Shown here: in pieces, positions 7,846 to 16,808 of the stretch | How the letters are laid out: each line of letters begins with the position of its first letter | How positions within the stretch are numbered: the stretch's first letter is position 1 | Origin: Burkholderia sp052045245 | GTDB lineage: Bacteria; Pseudomonadota; Gammaproteobacteria; Burkholderiales; Burkholderiaceae | DNA: 64,000 nucleotides | Direction: 5' to 3' | Assembly: GCF_052045245.1 (NCBI RefSeq) | Contig: NZ_JBQEON010000004.1 | Coordinates: 1-64,000, forward strand | Notes under the pieces: generated by a model | The model's input: only the letters and a program-made list of their open reading frames with translations | Told to the model about the DNA's origin: nothing | The model's database searches: none | Made by a program: the position numbers and the translations under genes

Positions 7846-7990
7846 TTGACGTCCTCCCCTACCTAACGGCGGCGGGGAATTCCCACACCTGGCGATGCAC
7901 GTCCGCATCGGAGAATGTTCAGCGCAGCGTTGGTATCTCGATCATGCAAGACACCGCACTCACTGCAGGTCCACTCTCTTATTCGCAGTC
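7846..7990 (-). ncRNA. Putative omega-RNA (right-end guide RNA of TnpB)
   Basis: In this family the guide RNA overlaps the 3' part of tnpB and ends at the right end of the element, with the guide taken from flanking DNA. Here the right end contains a hairpin and the terminal GACGTCAA. The guide would start at 7845 reading leftwards on the minus strand (ATAGTCCTGCAAAACTTACT), which matches the hisM-hisP junction. The 5' boundary is a guess. Confidence 0.4.
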
Positions 7991-8717
7991 CCGCGATACC
8001 TTTCGGCCGCGTCGGGCTGTCTTTCGACCCGCACGCCGAACAAGACTGGGTGGAACCGCTTTCGTCGACTTCCTCGAACGTGACCCCGTGCGCCATCGCC
8101 TTGTAACGGAGCTTGTTTCGGAAGGACGACCAGGATGCGTCGTAGACGCTTTTCGCCATCCTGGTTTTGGCAAGTTTGACGGGCGACACGTTGCCGACCA
8201 CGATGTAATCGAAGCGCCGCACCAGATCGAGTGCCAGCTTGTGTTGGAAATCGGCACGGGCATTCGCGACCTTGGCGTGCAACTTCGCGATATGCCGCTT
8301 GTGCTTGCGCGCCCGTTGCGCTTTCGCCAGTTTCTCGGCCGCGCGTCGGCCGAACCGATCGTTCGGCAGCTTCTCGCCCGTCGAAAGTGTGGCGAAGTCT
8401 TTCAGGCCGAGATCGATGCCGACACCGGAATGGATCGGGCGGGCCTGAACATCGGGCATCTCGATCACGATATTCAAGAACCAGTTGCCACGCGCATCCT
8501 GCGCAAAGTTGGTTCCGTCCTTGATCTTGCCTTCAGGAAGCGGGCGACTGTTGAACACGCGAAAGGTGTTGCCGGCGAAGCGGAATGCGTCGCCTTCGCG
8601 TTTCAGGGCGTGCTTCTGCGTATCGTTGCAGAAGTTCCAGACGTAGTTCACCGCACGGCTCTGCTTGTTAAGCAGTCCGTTGAGCGACTTCACCCGGTAG
8701 CGATAGACAAGAATCAT
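7863..8717 (-). CDS. tnpB: TnpB RNA-guided nuclease/transposase accessory protein, shortened
   Basis: A 284-residue OrfB/TnpB protein; family members are usually about 360-410 residues. The start is ATG at 8717 (MILVYRYRVK). RuvC-I is GIDLGLKDFATL with D102, and RuvC-III is HDRDTNAALNIL with D261. A zinc ribbon CSAC/CSEC lies at 226-254. At the usual RuvC-II glutamate position the sequence reads IVVGNVSP, with Gly175 in place of Glu; an acidic FEEVDE at 214-219 could substitute, as in TnpBs with a rearranged active site. The N-terminal region jumps from QKHALK directly to REGDAFRF, so about 80 residues of the recognition/WED region seem to be missing. TnpB proteins use an RNA from the element's right end to cut DNA next to a TAM. 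Activity of this copy is uncertain. Confidence 0.9.
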   Translation of the reverse strand: MILVYRYRVKSLNGLLNKQSRAVNYVWNFCNDTQKHALKREGDAFRFAGNTFRVFNSRPLPEGKIKDGTNFAQDARGNWFLNIVIEMPDVQARPIHSGVGIDLGLKDFATLSTGEKLPNDRFGRRAAEKLAKAQRARKHKRHIAKLHAKVANARADFQHKLALDLVRRFDYIVVGNVSPVKLAKTRMAKSVYDASWSSFRNKLRYKAMAHGVTFEEVDESGSTQSCSACGSKDSPTRPKGIAGLRIREWTCSECGVLHDRDTNAALNILRCGRASPGVGIPRRR

Positions 8718-8806
8718 GCCGGTGATCCTAACCCGTGGAAGAAGCTGCCTGTCAACAGCGCTCCTTTCCTTCCCGCCATCAATGGCGGCGTTTCTCCGAG
8801 TAACTG

Positions 8807-9586
8807 ATGAATTCCCAGACCCAGAAGCTGTTCGTCGACGATCTCCACAAGCGGTACGGCGACAACGAGGTACTCAAAGGCGTGTCGCTGAAGGCGAACT
8901 CGGGCGACGTGATCAGCGTGATCGGTTCGTCCGGTTCCGGCAAGAGCACGATGCTGCGCTGTATCAACTTCCTCGAGCAGCCGAACGCGGGCCGCATCGT
9001 CGTCGACGGCGAGGAAGTGCGCACCACGAAGGACAAGACGGGCGCGCTGCGCGCGGCCGATGCGAAGCAGCTGCAGCGCGTGCGCACCAAGCTGTCGATG
9101 GTGTTCCAGCACTTCAACCTCTGGTCGCACATGAACGTGATCGAGAACGTGATGGAAGCCCCCGTCAACGTGCTCGGGATCCCGAAGAAGGAAGCCGAGG
9201 AGCGCGCGCGCGAATATCTCGAGAAGGTCGGCCTCGCGCCGCGCGTCGAGAAGCAGTATCCGTCGCACCTGTCGGGCGGCCAGCAGCAGCGCGTCGCCAT
9301 TGCGCGCGCGCTCGCGATGCATCCGGACGTGATGCTGTTCGACGAGCCAACGTCCGCACTCGACCCGGAACTCGTCGGCGAAGTGCTGAAGGTGATGCAG
9401 AAGCTGGCCGAGGAAGGCCGCACGATGATCGTCGTCACGCACGAGATGGGCTTCGCGCGCAACGTGTCGAATCACGTGATGTTCCTGCACCAGGGGCGCG
9501 TCGAGGAAGAAGGCGTGCCGTCGGAAGTGTTCGCCAATCCGAAGAGCGAGCGCCTGCGCGGGTTCCTGTCGGGCAGTCTCAAGTAA
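8807..9586 (+). CDS. hisP: Basic amino-acid ABC transporter ATP-binding protein HisP-type
   Basis: A 259-residue ATPase driving the HisJQM importer. Walker A is GSSGSGKST (residues 40-48), the Q loop is MVFQHFNLWSHM, the signature is LSGGQQQRVA, Walker B is VMLFDEPTSALD, and the switch His lies in VVTHEMG. It is complete and normal in length for HisP. The ATG at 8807 has no good ribosome-binding site: the preceding bases belong to the end of the tnpB element plus GTAACTG. Removing the element would place AGGA of the hisM-hisP junction about 11 bases upstream. The insertion may therefore lower HisP synthesis, but this is inference. Confidence 0.95.
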   Translation: MNSQTQKLFVDDLHKRYGDNEVLKGVSLKANSGDVISVIGSSGSGKSTMLRCINFLEQPNAGRIVVDGEEVRTTKDKTGALRAADAKQLQRVRTKLSMVFQHFNLWSHMNVIENVMEAPVNVLGIPKKEAEERAREYLEKVGLAPRVEKQYPSHLSGGQQQRVAIARALAMHPDVMLFDEPTSALDPELVGEVLKVMQKLAEEGRTMIVVTHEMGFARNVSNHVMFLHQGRVEEEGVPSEVFANPKSERLRGFLSGSLK

Positions 9587-9615
9587 CGCACGCGCCCTCG
9601 CGTCGCGATGCACGA

Positions 9616-9640
9616 ACGGGCGCCATGCGGCGCCCGTTTT
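9616..9640 (+). terminator. Intrinsic terminator of the importer operon
   Basis: GGGCGCC (9618-9624) and GGCGCCC (9629-9635) with loop ATGC, followed by GTTTTGCGTTT, 30 bp after hisP. Confidence 0.85.
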
Positions 9641-9659
9641 GCGTTTGCGCGGCGTCCAC

Positions 9660-9815
9660 CGGCGTGCCGTCCGCGAACGCGCGCAGCGCATCGCCGACGA
9701 GCCGGTAGCGCACCCATTCGCTCTGCGGCGCGGCGCCGATGCTTTCGTAGAAGCGGATCGTCGGCGCGTTCCAGTCGAGCACGCTCCATTCGAAGCGCCC
9801 GCAGCCGGCAGTTTC
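9660..9815 (-). pseudogene. Truncated GNAT acetyltransferase remnant (C-terminal part)
   Basis: On the minus strand the frame from 9815 reads CGRFEWSVLDWNAPTIRFYE, then GAAPQSEWVRYRLVGDALR. This is the C-terminal acetyl-CoA fold of GNAT acetyltransferases, in which CGRFEWSVLDWN is highly typical. The upstream part in the same frame is a cysteine-rich non-homologous sequence, so about two thirds of the gene, including the start and the pyrophosphate-binding loop, is missing. It overlaps no other gene and is most likely a decayed fragment. Confidence 0.7.
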
Positions 9816-10071
9816 TTCATCTGGACATGAACAGCACGCAGGCACCGACGCACACCGGTGGTTGCGCGCGCAGCTGCTCGATGCACGGCCGGCGCCGGGC
9901 TGAGTCCGACATGCTGATACGGCAAGCGGTTCCGGCATCGCGCCGGCGACGGCGGACCGGCGTCAATTCATTACGAATTGCTTACCCACTCCACCTCTTC
10001 GGCGCTTACGCTCGCACTCCGGCAGCGTCAATAGTGGCAATCCTTGACCCATCGTCACGAAATCCGTGCCG

Positions 10072-10092
10072 CCCTTGTCGGGCAAGGGTTTT
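10072..10092 (+). terminator. Terminator-like hairpin in the porin upstream region
   Basis: CCCTTG (10072-10077) pairs with CAAGGG (10083-10088), followed by TTTTCC. No coding gene ends here, so it could mark the 3' end of an unannotated small RNA. Confidence 0.4.
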
Positions 10093-10233
10093 CCGGTAAT
10101 CGACGACCTCCCTGGCATCCGGCGCGCACTGTGTTGCATGGCAATTTGGCGACATGTGTTAGTCAAACAACGATTTTCATCGCCACAAAATTGTATTTTT
10201 GCTAAATTAGTAACCAAAGTAGCAAAACGAAGT

Positions 10234-10259
10234 TCGTGAAATGTAGTTTGGCTTCACGA
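10234..10259. promoter_or_regulatory. Inverted repeat upstream of the porin
   Basis: TCGTGAA (10234-10240) and TTCACGA (10253-10259) are perfect 7-bp arms separated by 12 bp, just downstream of the AT-rich promoter-like stretch. It is a possible operator. The binding protein is unknown. Confidence 0.35.
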
Positions 10260-10458
10260 CACGACAAGGAGACCCCGCAAGCCGACCCGGCCGCGCGGGA
10301 CCGCCCAACGGTTTTCCGTCCGCTTGCCCGCGTGCCGCGCTTACCGGCCCTGCACGAGGTCTCCGTGGTTATCCCGCTTTTCGCTTTTGCCTGGCGCTCA
10401 CGGCTCCGGGCATCTCGTGCAGTCTGGGTTGACTTTTTGACAGGGTATGGAGGAGATG

Positions 10459-11541
10459 ATGAAGAAAGCTTTGGTCGCGGCCGCGCTGATGGCTGCTGGG
10501 GTGGTTACGGCGCACGCGCAGAGCAGCGTCACGCTGTATGGTCGCCTGGATGCCGGCCTCGAGTACATGAACGGCCTGCAGGACGGCCATCGCTACCGTG
10601 CGGAAAGCGGCGACTGGGGCACGAGCCTGTGGGGCTTGAAGGGCAGCGAAGACATCGGCGGCGGTAACAAGGTCGTGTTCCACCTGGAAGGCGCGTTCAA
10701 CACGATGACGGGCGGCCTCGGCACGAGCGGCTCGATCTGGGATCGTTTCGCGACCGTCGGGATCTCGAACGACCGCTACGGTACGCTGCTGCTGGGTCGC
10801 GAACTCGCGATCGCGAACGGCGTGTGGGACTTCGATCCGCTGGGCCAGTCGAGCTGGTCGTCGGCATCGCTGGTGCGCGGCCGCAACTGGAACAAGACCA
10901 GCAACAACGTGTCGTACCAGTCGCCGTCGTTCTACGGCCTCGACTTCTACGGCCAGTTCGCGTTCTCGAACTCGACCAGCTTCAACGGCAACACGACGGC
11001 CGGCCAGCCGGGCCGTGCCGCCGGCGCGCAAATCACGTACACGAACTCGCTGTTCCAGTTGCGCGGCATCTACGACGAAACGCGCGACAGCAGCGGCCGT
11101 TTCTCGGACGTGTTCAACTACTCGCGTGAATACTTCGCGGGCGCGAACGTGTTCCTCGGCCAGTTCAAGCTGCAAGCGGCTTATCAGGCGTCGCACGCTG
11201 ACGGCAGCGGCGGCCCGGCCGTCAACAACGGCATCACCGGCACCCAGCAGGTCTGGGGCGGCGTGACGTGGCAGGCAACGCCGGCGGCAGCGCTGATCGC
11301 GGCCGTGTACCACGTGAACGCCAACCACGGCGGCGGCAACGCGAACATCTACACGGTCGGCGGTTCGTACAACATCTCGAAGCGCACGCTGTTCGACCTG
11401 CAGGTCGCGACGGTGCGCAACAGCAAGACCGCGAACTTCGGCCTGAACGCGAACGGTGCCGGCACCGCCGTGTCGACGGGCAACCCGCATGCGGGCGGCA
11501 GCCAGACCGGCGTCTACGCCGGCATCCAGCACCTGTTCTGA
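10459..11541 (+). CDS. Gram-negative porin (Burkholderia OmpC-like, 16-stranded)
   Basis: A 360-residue outer-membrane porin of the Porin_4 family, forming trimeric diffusion channels. Three in-frame ATGs lie at 10447, 10456 and 10459. GGAGG at 10449-10453 overlaps the first and sits five bases before the third, so I chose 10459 (MKKALVAAALMAAGVVTAHA). The signal peptide is followed by QSSVTLYGRLDAG, the usual first strand. Family features include GSEDIGGGNKVVF, the loop-3 region and the C-terminal strand ending in Phe (VYAGIQHLF). It is a single gene with a long leader and a strong terminator. Confidence 0.94.
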   Translation: MKKALVAAALMAAGVVTAHAQSSVTLYGRLDAGLEYMNGLQDGHRYRAESGDWGTSLWGLKGSEDIGGGNKVVFHLEGAFNTMTGGLGTSGSIWDRFATVGISNDRYGTLLLGRELAIANGVWDFDPLGQSSWSSASLVRGRNWNKTSNNVSYQSPSFYGLDFYGQFAFSNSTSFNGNTTAGQPGRAAGAQITYTNSLFQLRGIYDETRDSSGRFSDVFNYSREYFAGANVFLGQFKLQAAYQASHADGSGGPAVNNGITGTQQVWGGVTWQATPAAALIAAVYHVNANHGGGNANIYTVGGSYNISKRTLFDLQVATVRNSKTANFGLNANGAGTAVSTGNPHAGGSQTGVYAGIQHLF

Positions 11542-11602
11542 TCAGGCGCCGTCCGGAGAACGATTCGACAACACTTTCCACGCTGCTGCGAGAGGCGCGT
11601 AT

Positions 11603-11640
11603 CGGTGCGGTACCCATCCGGGTATCCGCACCGTTTTTTA
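11603..11640 (+). terminator. Intrinsic terminator of the porin gene
   Basis: CGGTGCGGTACCC (11603-11615) pairs with GGGTATCCGCACCG (11620-11633, one mismatch), followed by TTTTTT. Confidence 0.9.
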
Positions 11641-11720
11641 TTGGCGGGCCGCATGCGTGCGGCCCGCGGCCCTTTCGGCCGAATCAGCCGAGAGAGCGCC
11701 GAATCAGCCGGAAGCCGCGC

Positions 11721-12059
11721 TCAGACCGCCGCTTCGTTCTCTTCGCCGGTGCGGATGCGGATCACGCGCTCGACGTCCGACACGAAGATCTTGCCGTCGC
11801 CGATCTTGCCCGTGCGCGCCGCGCCGATCACCGCATCGATCACCTGGTCGACCTGCGCTTCCGCGACGACCACCTCGATCTTCATCTTCGGCAGGAAGTC
11901 GACGACGTATTCCGCGCCGCGATACAGCTCCGTGTGCCCCTTCTGGCGGCCGAAGCCCTTCACTTCCGTCACCGTCAGGCCGGTGAGGCCCACTTCGGCG
12001 AGCGCTTCGCGGACTTCGTCCAGCTTGAACGGCTTGATGATGGCGGTGATGCGTTTCAT
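11721..12059 (-). CDS. glnB: Nitrogen regulatory protein P-II
   Basis: A 112-residue trimeric signalling protein that reports 2-oxoglutarate and ATP/ADP levels and controls glutamine synthetase adenylylation and NtrB. MKRITAIIKPFKLDEVREAL is the canonical N-terminus. The T loop holds Tyr51 (RGAEYVVDF), the uridylylation site, and the C-terminal signature is GKIGDGKIFV. It is encoded directly downstream of nadE on the same strand, as in many beta-proteobacteria, and is probably co-transcribed with it across a 103-bp spacer. Confidence 0.97.
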   Translation of the reverse strand: MKRITAIIKPFKLDEVREALAEVGLTGLTVTEVKGFGRQKGHTELYRGAEYVVDFLPKMKIEVVVAEAQVDQVIDAVIGAARTGKIGDGKIFVSDVERVIRIRTGEENEAAV

Positions 12060-12107
12060 GATGGTTGTCCCTCAATGCTCGTTTGGATGAAAAATCGCGG
12101 TCCCGAT

Positions 12108-12133
12108 TGTAAGCCGTAAGTGTAAGCCGTAAG
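12108..12133. repeat. Tandem 13-bp duplication between nadE and glnB
   Basis: TGTAAGCCGTAAG occurs twice back to back (12108-12120 and 12121-12133), followed by a partial third TAAGCCG-like copy. This may be replication slippage. Confidence 0.8.
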
Positions 12134-12162
12134 CCGGCCACCCGCGTACGGCGCGGCGCGGC

Positions 12163-13878
<1,716 letters not shown>

Positions 13879-13987
13879 GACGGGATCGGCGCAACCCGGC
13901 GGCGCGCCCTGAACGGCTGACGAAAACGCCTCGGACGCGGGCCACGGCGGCACGCATCCGGCGGCATCCAACAGTACGGATTCACGC

Positions 13988-15166
13988 TTGAAACACGAAC
14001 GCATCGATTATCGCACGGGCATCCTGTCGTCTCCCGCGGAGGTGCCGGCCGACGAATGGAACGCGCTGCTCGAGCGCGACGCGCAGCCGACGCCGTTCCT
14101 GCGCCACGAATTCCTCGACGCGCTGCACGTCGCGCGCTGCGCGGTCGGCGACACGGGCTGGTCGCCGCACTTCGTCACGCTGACCGACGCGCGAACGGGC
14201 CGGCTCGCGGCCGCCGCGCCCGTCTATGCGAAACAGCATTCGTACGGCGAATACGTGTTCGACTGGGCGTGGGCCGACGCGTACCAGCGCAACAACCTGT
14301 CCTACTACCCGAAGCTGCTGTGCGCGGTGCCGTTCACGCCCGTGCAGGGCACGCGCCTGCTCGCGGCCGACGACGATGCGCGCCGCCGGCTCGCCGCCAC
14401 GCTGCTCGCGTTCGCCGAGCAGAGCGACGTGTCGTCGCTGCACGTGCTGTTCCCGACCGGCGACGAAGCACGGCTGCTCGAATCGATGGGGATGATGCTG
14501 CGCGAAGGCGTGCAGTTCCACTGGCTCAACGACGGCTACCGCGACTTCGACGACTTCCTCGGCACGCTCGAGCAGAAGAAGCGCAAGAACATCCGCGCGG
14601 AACGGCGCAAGGTGCGCGATGCCGGCGTCACGTTCCGGCGGCTCACCGGCGACCGGATCACCGATGCCGACTGGCGCTTCTTCTCGCGCTGCTACCGGCA
14701 GACCTACCGCGAACACTATTCGAGCCCGTACCTGAATCTCGACTTCTTCCGCGCGATCGGCGCGACGATGCCGGAGAACCTGCTGCTCGTGATCGCCGAA
14801 GCCGACGGCCAGCCGATCGCGAGCTCGCTGGCCGTCTACCGGCGCGGCGCGAACGGCAACGGCGGCACGCTGTACGGCCGCTACTGGGGCGCGCTCGAGC
14901 ACGTGCCCTGCCTGCATTTCGAAACGGCCTACTATCAGTTGCTCGAGTTCTGCATCGAGGCCGGGCTCGACACGTTCGAAGGCGGCGCGCAGGGCGAGCA
15001 CAAGCTCGCACGCGGCTTCCTGCCGACCGCCACGCATTCCGCGCACTGGCTCGCGCATCCGGCGTTCTCCGATGCGGTCGCGCACTTTCTGGCACGCGAG
15101 ACCGCGCAGATCCACGCCTACGTCGACGAATTGCGCGAACACGATCCGTTCCGGCGCGGCCCGTGA
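13988..15166 (+). CDS. GNAT/FemAB-like N-acyltransferase (DUF482/PF04339 family)
   Basis: A 392-residue protein of the DUF482 family, distantly related to FemAB/GNAT acyltransferases; the substrate is unknown. Family blocks include TPFLRHEFLDAL, WAWADAYQRNNLSYYPKLL, LGTLEQKKRKNIRAERRKV and FEGGAQGEHKLARGFLP. The only start near the family's usual N-terminus is TTG at 13988, giving MKHERIDYRTGILSSP; no ATG is available before the conserved region. It has no signal peptide and is cytoplasmic. The start lies 109 bp from the divergent nadE start, so promoters overlap there. Confidence 0.85.
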   Translation: MKHERIDYRTGILSSPAEVPADEWNALLERDAQPTPFLRHEFLDALHVARCAVGDTGWSPHFVTLTDARTGRLAAAAPVYAKQHSYGEYVFDWAWADAYQRNNLSYYPKLLCAVPFTPVQGTRLLAADDDARRRLAATLLAFAEQSDVSSLHVLFPTGDEARLLESMGMMLREGVQFHWLNDGYRDFDDFLGTLEQKKRKNIRAERRKVRDAGVTFRRLTGDRITDADWRFFSRCYRQTYREHYSSPYLNLDFFRAIGATMPENLLLVIAEADGQPIASSLAVYRRGANGNGGTLYGRYWGALEHVPCLHFETAYYQLLEFCIEAGLDTFEGGAQGEHKLARGFLPTATHSAHWLAHPAFSDAVAHFLARETAQIHAYVDELREHDPFRRGP

Positions 15167-15245
15167 CGGCGCCGCCCATCGCATCGCTTGCGGCGGCGCG
15201 CGCCAATTCTGCGACACTGACGGCTTCGCATCCCGCCGCCTTCCC

Positions 15246-15842
15246 ATGTCCTGGTTTCTGTATCTGATCGAGTGCGTCGACGATAGCGTCTACACCGGCA
15301 TCACGAACGACGTCGCCGCGCGCTTCGACCAGCACGCATCCGGCAAGGGTGCGCGCTATACGCGCTCGCGCAAGCCGCGCGCGCTGCTCGCATCGTTCCC
15401 GCTGCCCGACCGGTCGATCGCGTCGCGCGTCGAGTACTGGGTGAAGCGGCTCACCGCCGCGCAGAAGCGCGAACTGGCAGCCGGGACCCGGACGCTCGCA
15501 TCGGTGTTGCCGGCCGGCATGCCGATCGACGGATGCGTCGTTGCGGACGGATTGCAGGCTGGCCAGCGCGGGCGGAAGAAGGTGAAGGACAAGGGCGCCG
15601 AGATCGCGACGCAGCCGGCCGACACGGACAAGCCCGCGAGGAAAACCGCGAAAGTCGGCAATGACGGGAAAGCGTCCGGATCCACGAAGACGAGGATCGC
15701 GAAACCCGGGCCAACCGCACCGGCTCCCGCGACGGCAAAGGCCGTACCGGGCGGGGGCGCCCTGCCCGCACGCATGCGCGCACGAAAGAAACCCGCCCCG
15801 CGCGCCACGCCGCGCGCAAAACAAAACCGCGCGGCCTCCTGA
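15246..15842 (+). CDS. GIY-YIG nuclease-like protein with long basic C-terminal tail
   Basis: A 198-residue protein starting at ATG 15246. Residues 1 to about 85 are a YhbQ/UPF0213-type GIY-YIG domain: LYLIECVDDSVYTGITNDV holds the motif, followed by the Arg and Glu positions (RFDQHASGKGARYT, SRVEYWVKRL). The remaining ~110 residues are a low-complexity Lys/Ala/Pro/Arg-rich tail resembling histone-like basic tails, which probably binds nucleic acid. YhbQ alone is about 100 residues, so the tail is the unusual part. It follows the acyltransferase gene by 79 bp and is convergent with ppa. Confidence 0.85.
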   Translation: MSWFLYLIECVDDSVYTGITNDVAARFDQHASGKGARYTRSRKPRALLASFPLPDRSIASRVEYWVKRLTAAQKRELAAGTRTLASVLPAGMPIDGCVVADGLQAGQRGRKKVKDKGAEIATQPADTDKPARKTAKVGNDGKASGSTKTRIAKPGPTAPAPATAKAVPGGGALPARMRARKKPAPRATPRAKQNRAAS

Positions 15843-15860
15843 GGAGACACGCGCGGTTTG
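15823..15860. terminator. Bidirectional terminator between the GIY-YIG gene and ppa
   Basis: AAAACCGCGCG and CGCGCGGTTT form a 10-bp stem. On the minus strand it is followed by TTTTGTTTT, so it mainly serves ppa. Its left arm is inside the end of the GIY-YIG coding sequence. Confidence 0.7.
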
Positions 15861-15898
15861 CGTTCCGAACGAACCGGCCGCGAGGCCGGCCAGCCGGA

Positions 15899-16426
15899 TT
15901 ACTTCTTGTAGTTGGCGGCGCCGTCGGTGATTTCCTTGTGCGCGGCATCGATGCCGGCCCAGCCTTCGACCTTCACCCACTTGCCCTTCTCGAGCGCCTT
16001 GTATTGCTCGAAGAAGTGCTTGATCTGGTCCTTCAGGTACTCGGGCACGTCGTCGATCGACTTCAGGTTCGCCGTCATCGGGCAGACCTTGTCGTGCGGC
16101 ACCGCAACCAGCTTCGCGTCGACGCCCGACTCGTCGGTCATCTGCAGCATGCCGAGCACGCGCGAACGCACGATCGAGCCGGCCAGCAGCGGGAACGGCG
16201 TGATCACCAGCACGTCGACCGGATCGCCGTCGCCCGACAGCGTCTGCGGGATGTAGCCGTAGTTCACCGGGTAGCGCATGCCGGTACCGATGAAGCGGTC
16301 GACGACGAGGAGACCCAGCTCCTTGTCCGCCTCGTACTTCACCGGATCGCTTTGCGCGGGGATCTCGATGATCACGTTGAAATCGTGCGGCAGGTCCTTG
16401 CCGGCCGGAACATGATTGAAGCTCAT
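15899..16426 (-). CDS. ppa: Inorganic pyrophosphatase, family I
   Basis: A 175-residue cytoplasmic enzyme that hydrolyses pyrophosphate to phosphate with Mg2+. The ATG at 16426 gives MSFNHVPAGKDLP. The family I active site is intact: VIIEIPAQSDPVKYEADKE, NYGYIPQTLSGDGDPVDVLV (the DGDPVD aspartates) and KVCPMTANLKSIDDVPEYLK. The length equals the E. coli enzyme. A -10 TATAAT is visible on the minus strand (16517-16512), about 85 bp upstream. It is a single gene. Confidence 0.97.
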   Translation of the reverse strand: MSFNHVPAGKDLPHDFNVIIEIPAQSDPVKYEADKELGLLVVDRFIGTGMRYPVNYGYIPQTLSGDGDPVDVLVITPFPLLAGSIVRSRVLGMLQMTDESGVDAKLVAVPHDKVCPMTANLKSIDDVPEYLKDQIKHFFEQYKALEKGKWVKVEGWAGIDAAHKEITDGAANYKK

Positions 16427-16623
16427 GAGCGCTCTCTGTTGGTCGATGGGAATTCGGGACAGGGCGCCGCAGCCGTTGCTCCGCCGCGGGCGTCCCCGCA
16501 GGGAATGCGCCATTATAGCCAATCGACCGGTGGCGTCCTGATGACGATCGGCGCGATAATCGGTTCCGGATGTCCGGCCATCGAATGACAGCCGGCATTG
16601 CACGTCGACCACAAGGCATCAGG

Positions 16624-16808
16624 CCCGGGTGAGCGATGAAGCGCCAGTTCGGGTCGACCGCGAAGCAGGGGACCCGGGTGAACGCTGAAACGCCAACTCG
16701 GGTCGACCGCGAAGCATGGGACCCGGGTGAACGCTGAAACGCCAACTCGGGTCGACCGCGAAGCATGGGACCCGAGTAAGCGCTGAAGCGCTAACTCGGG
16801 TCGACAGG
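16624..16808. repeat. 49-bp tandem array of palindromic (REP-like) units
   Basis: Four units start at 16624, 16673, 16722 and 16771 with an exact 49-bp period; the second and third are identical and the last is cut short. Each unit contains an imperfect palindrome from GACCCGGGT/GACCCGAGT to ACTCGGGTC, separated by CGACCGCGAAGCATGG-type linkers. The last unit has a near-perfect 34-bp palindrome (16769-16802) that ends three bases before the ribosome-binding site of the next gene. There are no unique spacers, so it is not a CRISPR. Confidence 0.9.

Larger units (their letters stand above)
7846..8799 (-). mobile_element. TnpB-only IS200/IS605-group insertion element (IS1341-like) inside the importer operon
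   Basis: An element of about 954 bp, antisense to the host operon, carrying only tnpB and no tnpA. On the minus strand the left end follows TTAC (8803-8800), a target/TAM sequence known from IS200/IS605 elements. The right end is GGGGAGGACGTCAA, ending at 7846. A perfect hairpin CCGCCATCAATGGCGG (about 8772-8787) lies near the left end and an imperfect one (CCCCGCC...GGTAGGGG) near the right end, as expected for single-strand transposition. There is no target-site duplication, also as expected. Exact ends are inferred and may be off by a few bases. Confidence 0.75.
9816..10458. other. Long, partly AT-rich intergenic region upstream of the porin
   Basis: This is 643 bp between the GNAT remnant and the porin start. 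The section at about 9960-10260 is clearly richer in A/T than the rest of the window. It contains a hairpin CCCTTG-TCGGG-CAAGGG followed by TTTT (10072-10092) that looks like a plus-strand terminator, perhaps of a small RNA. It also contains promoter-like TTGTAT (10191-10196) and TAAATT (10203-10208), closer together than standard spacing. The last 200 bp would be a long leader. The 84-codon minus-strand frame here has no family resemblance. Confidence 0.5.

Noticed and set aside
9963..10217. 84-codon minus-strand frame upstream of the porin
   Set aside because: No family resemblance, no ribosome-binding site seen, and it lies across the AT-rich promoter region and hairpin.
16624..16808. Repeat array considered as a CRISPR
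   Set aside because: The whole 49-bp unit repeats with no unique spacers, and there are no cas genes.
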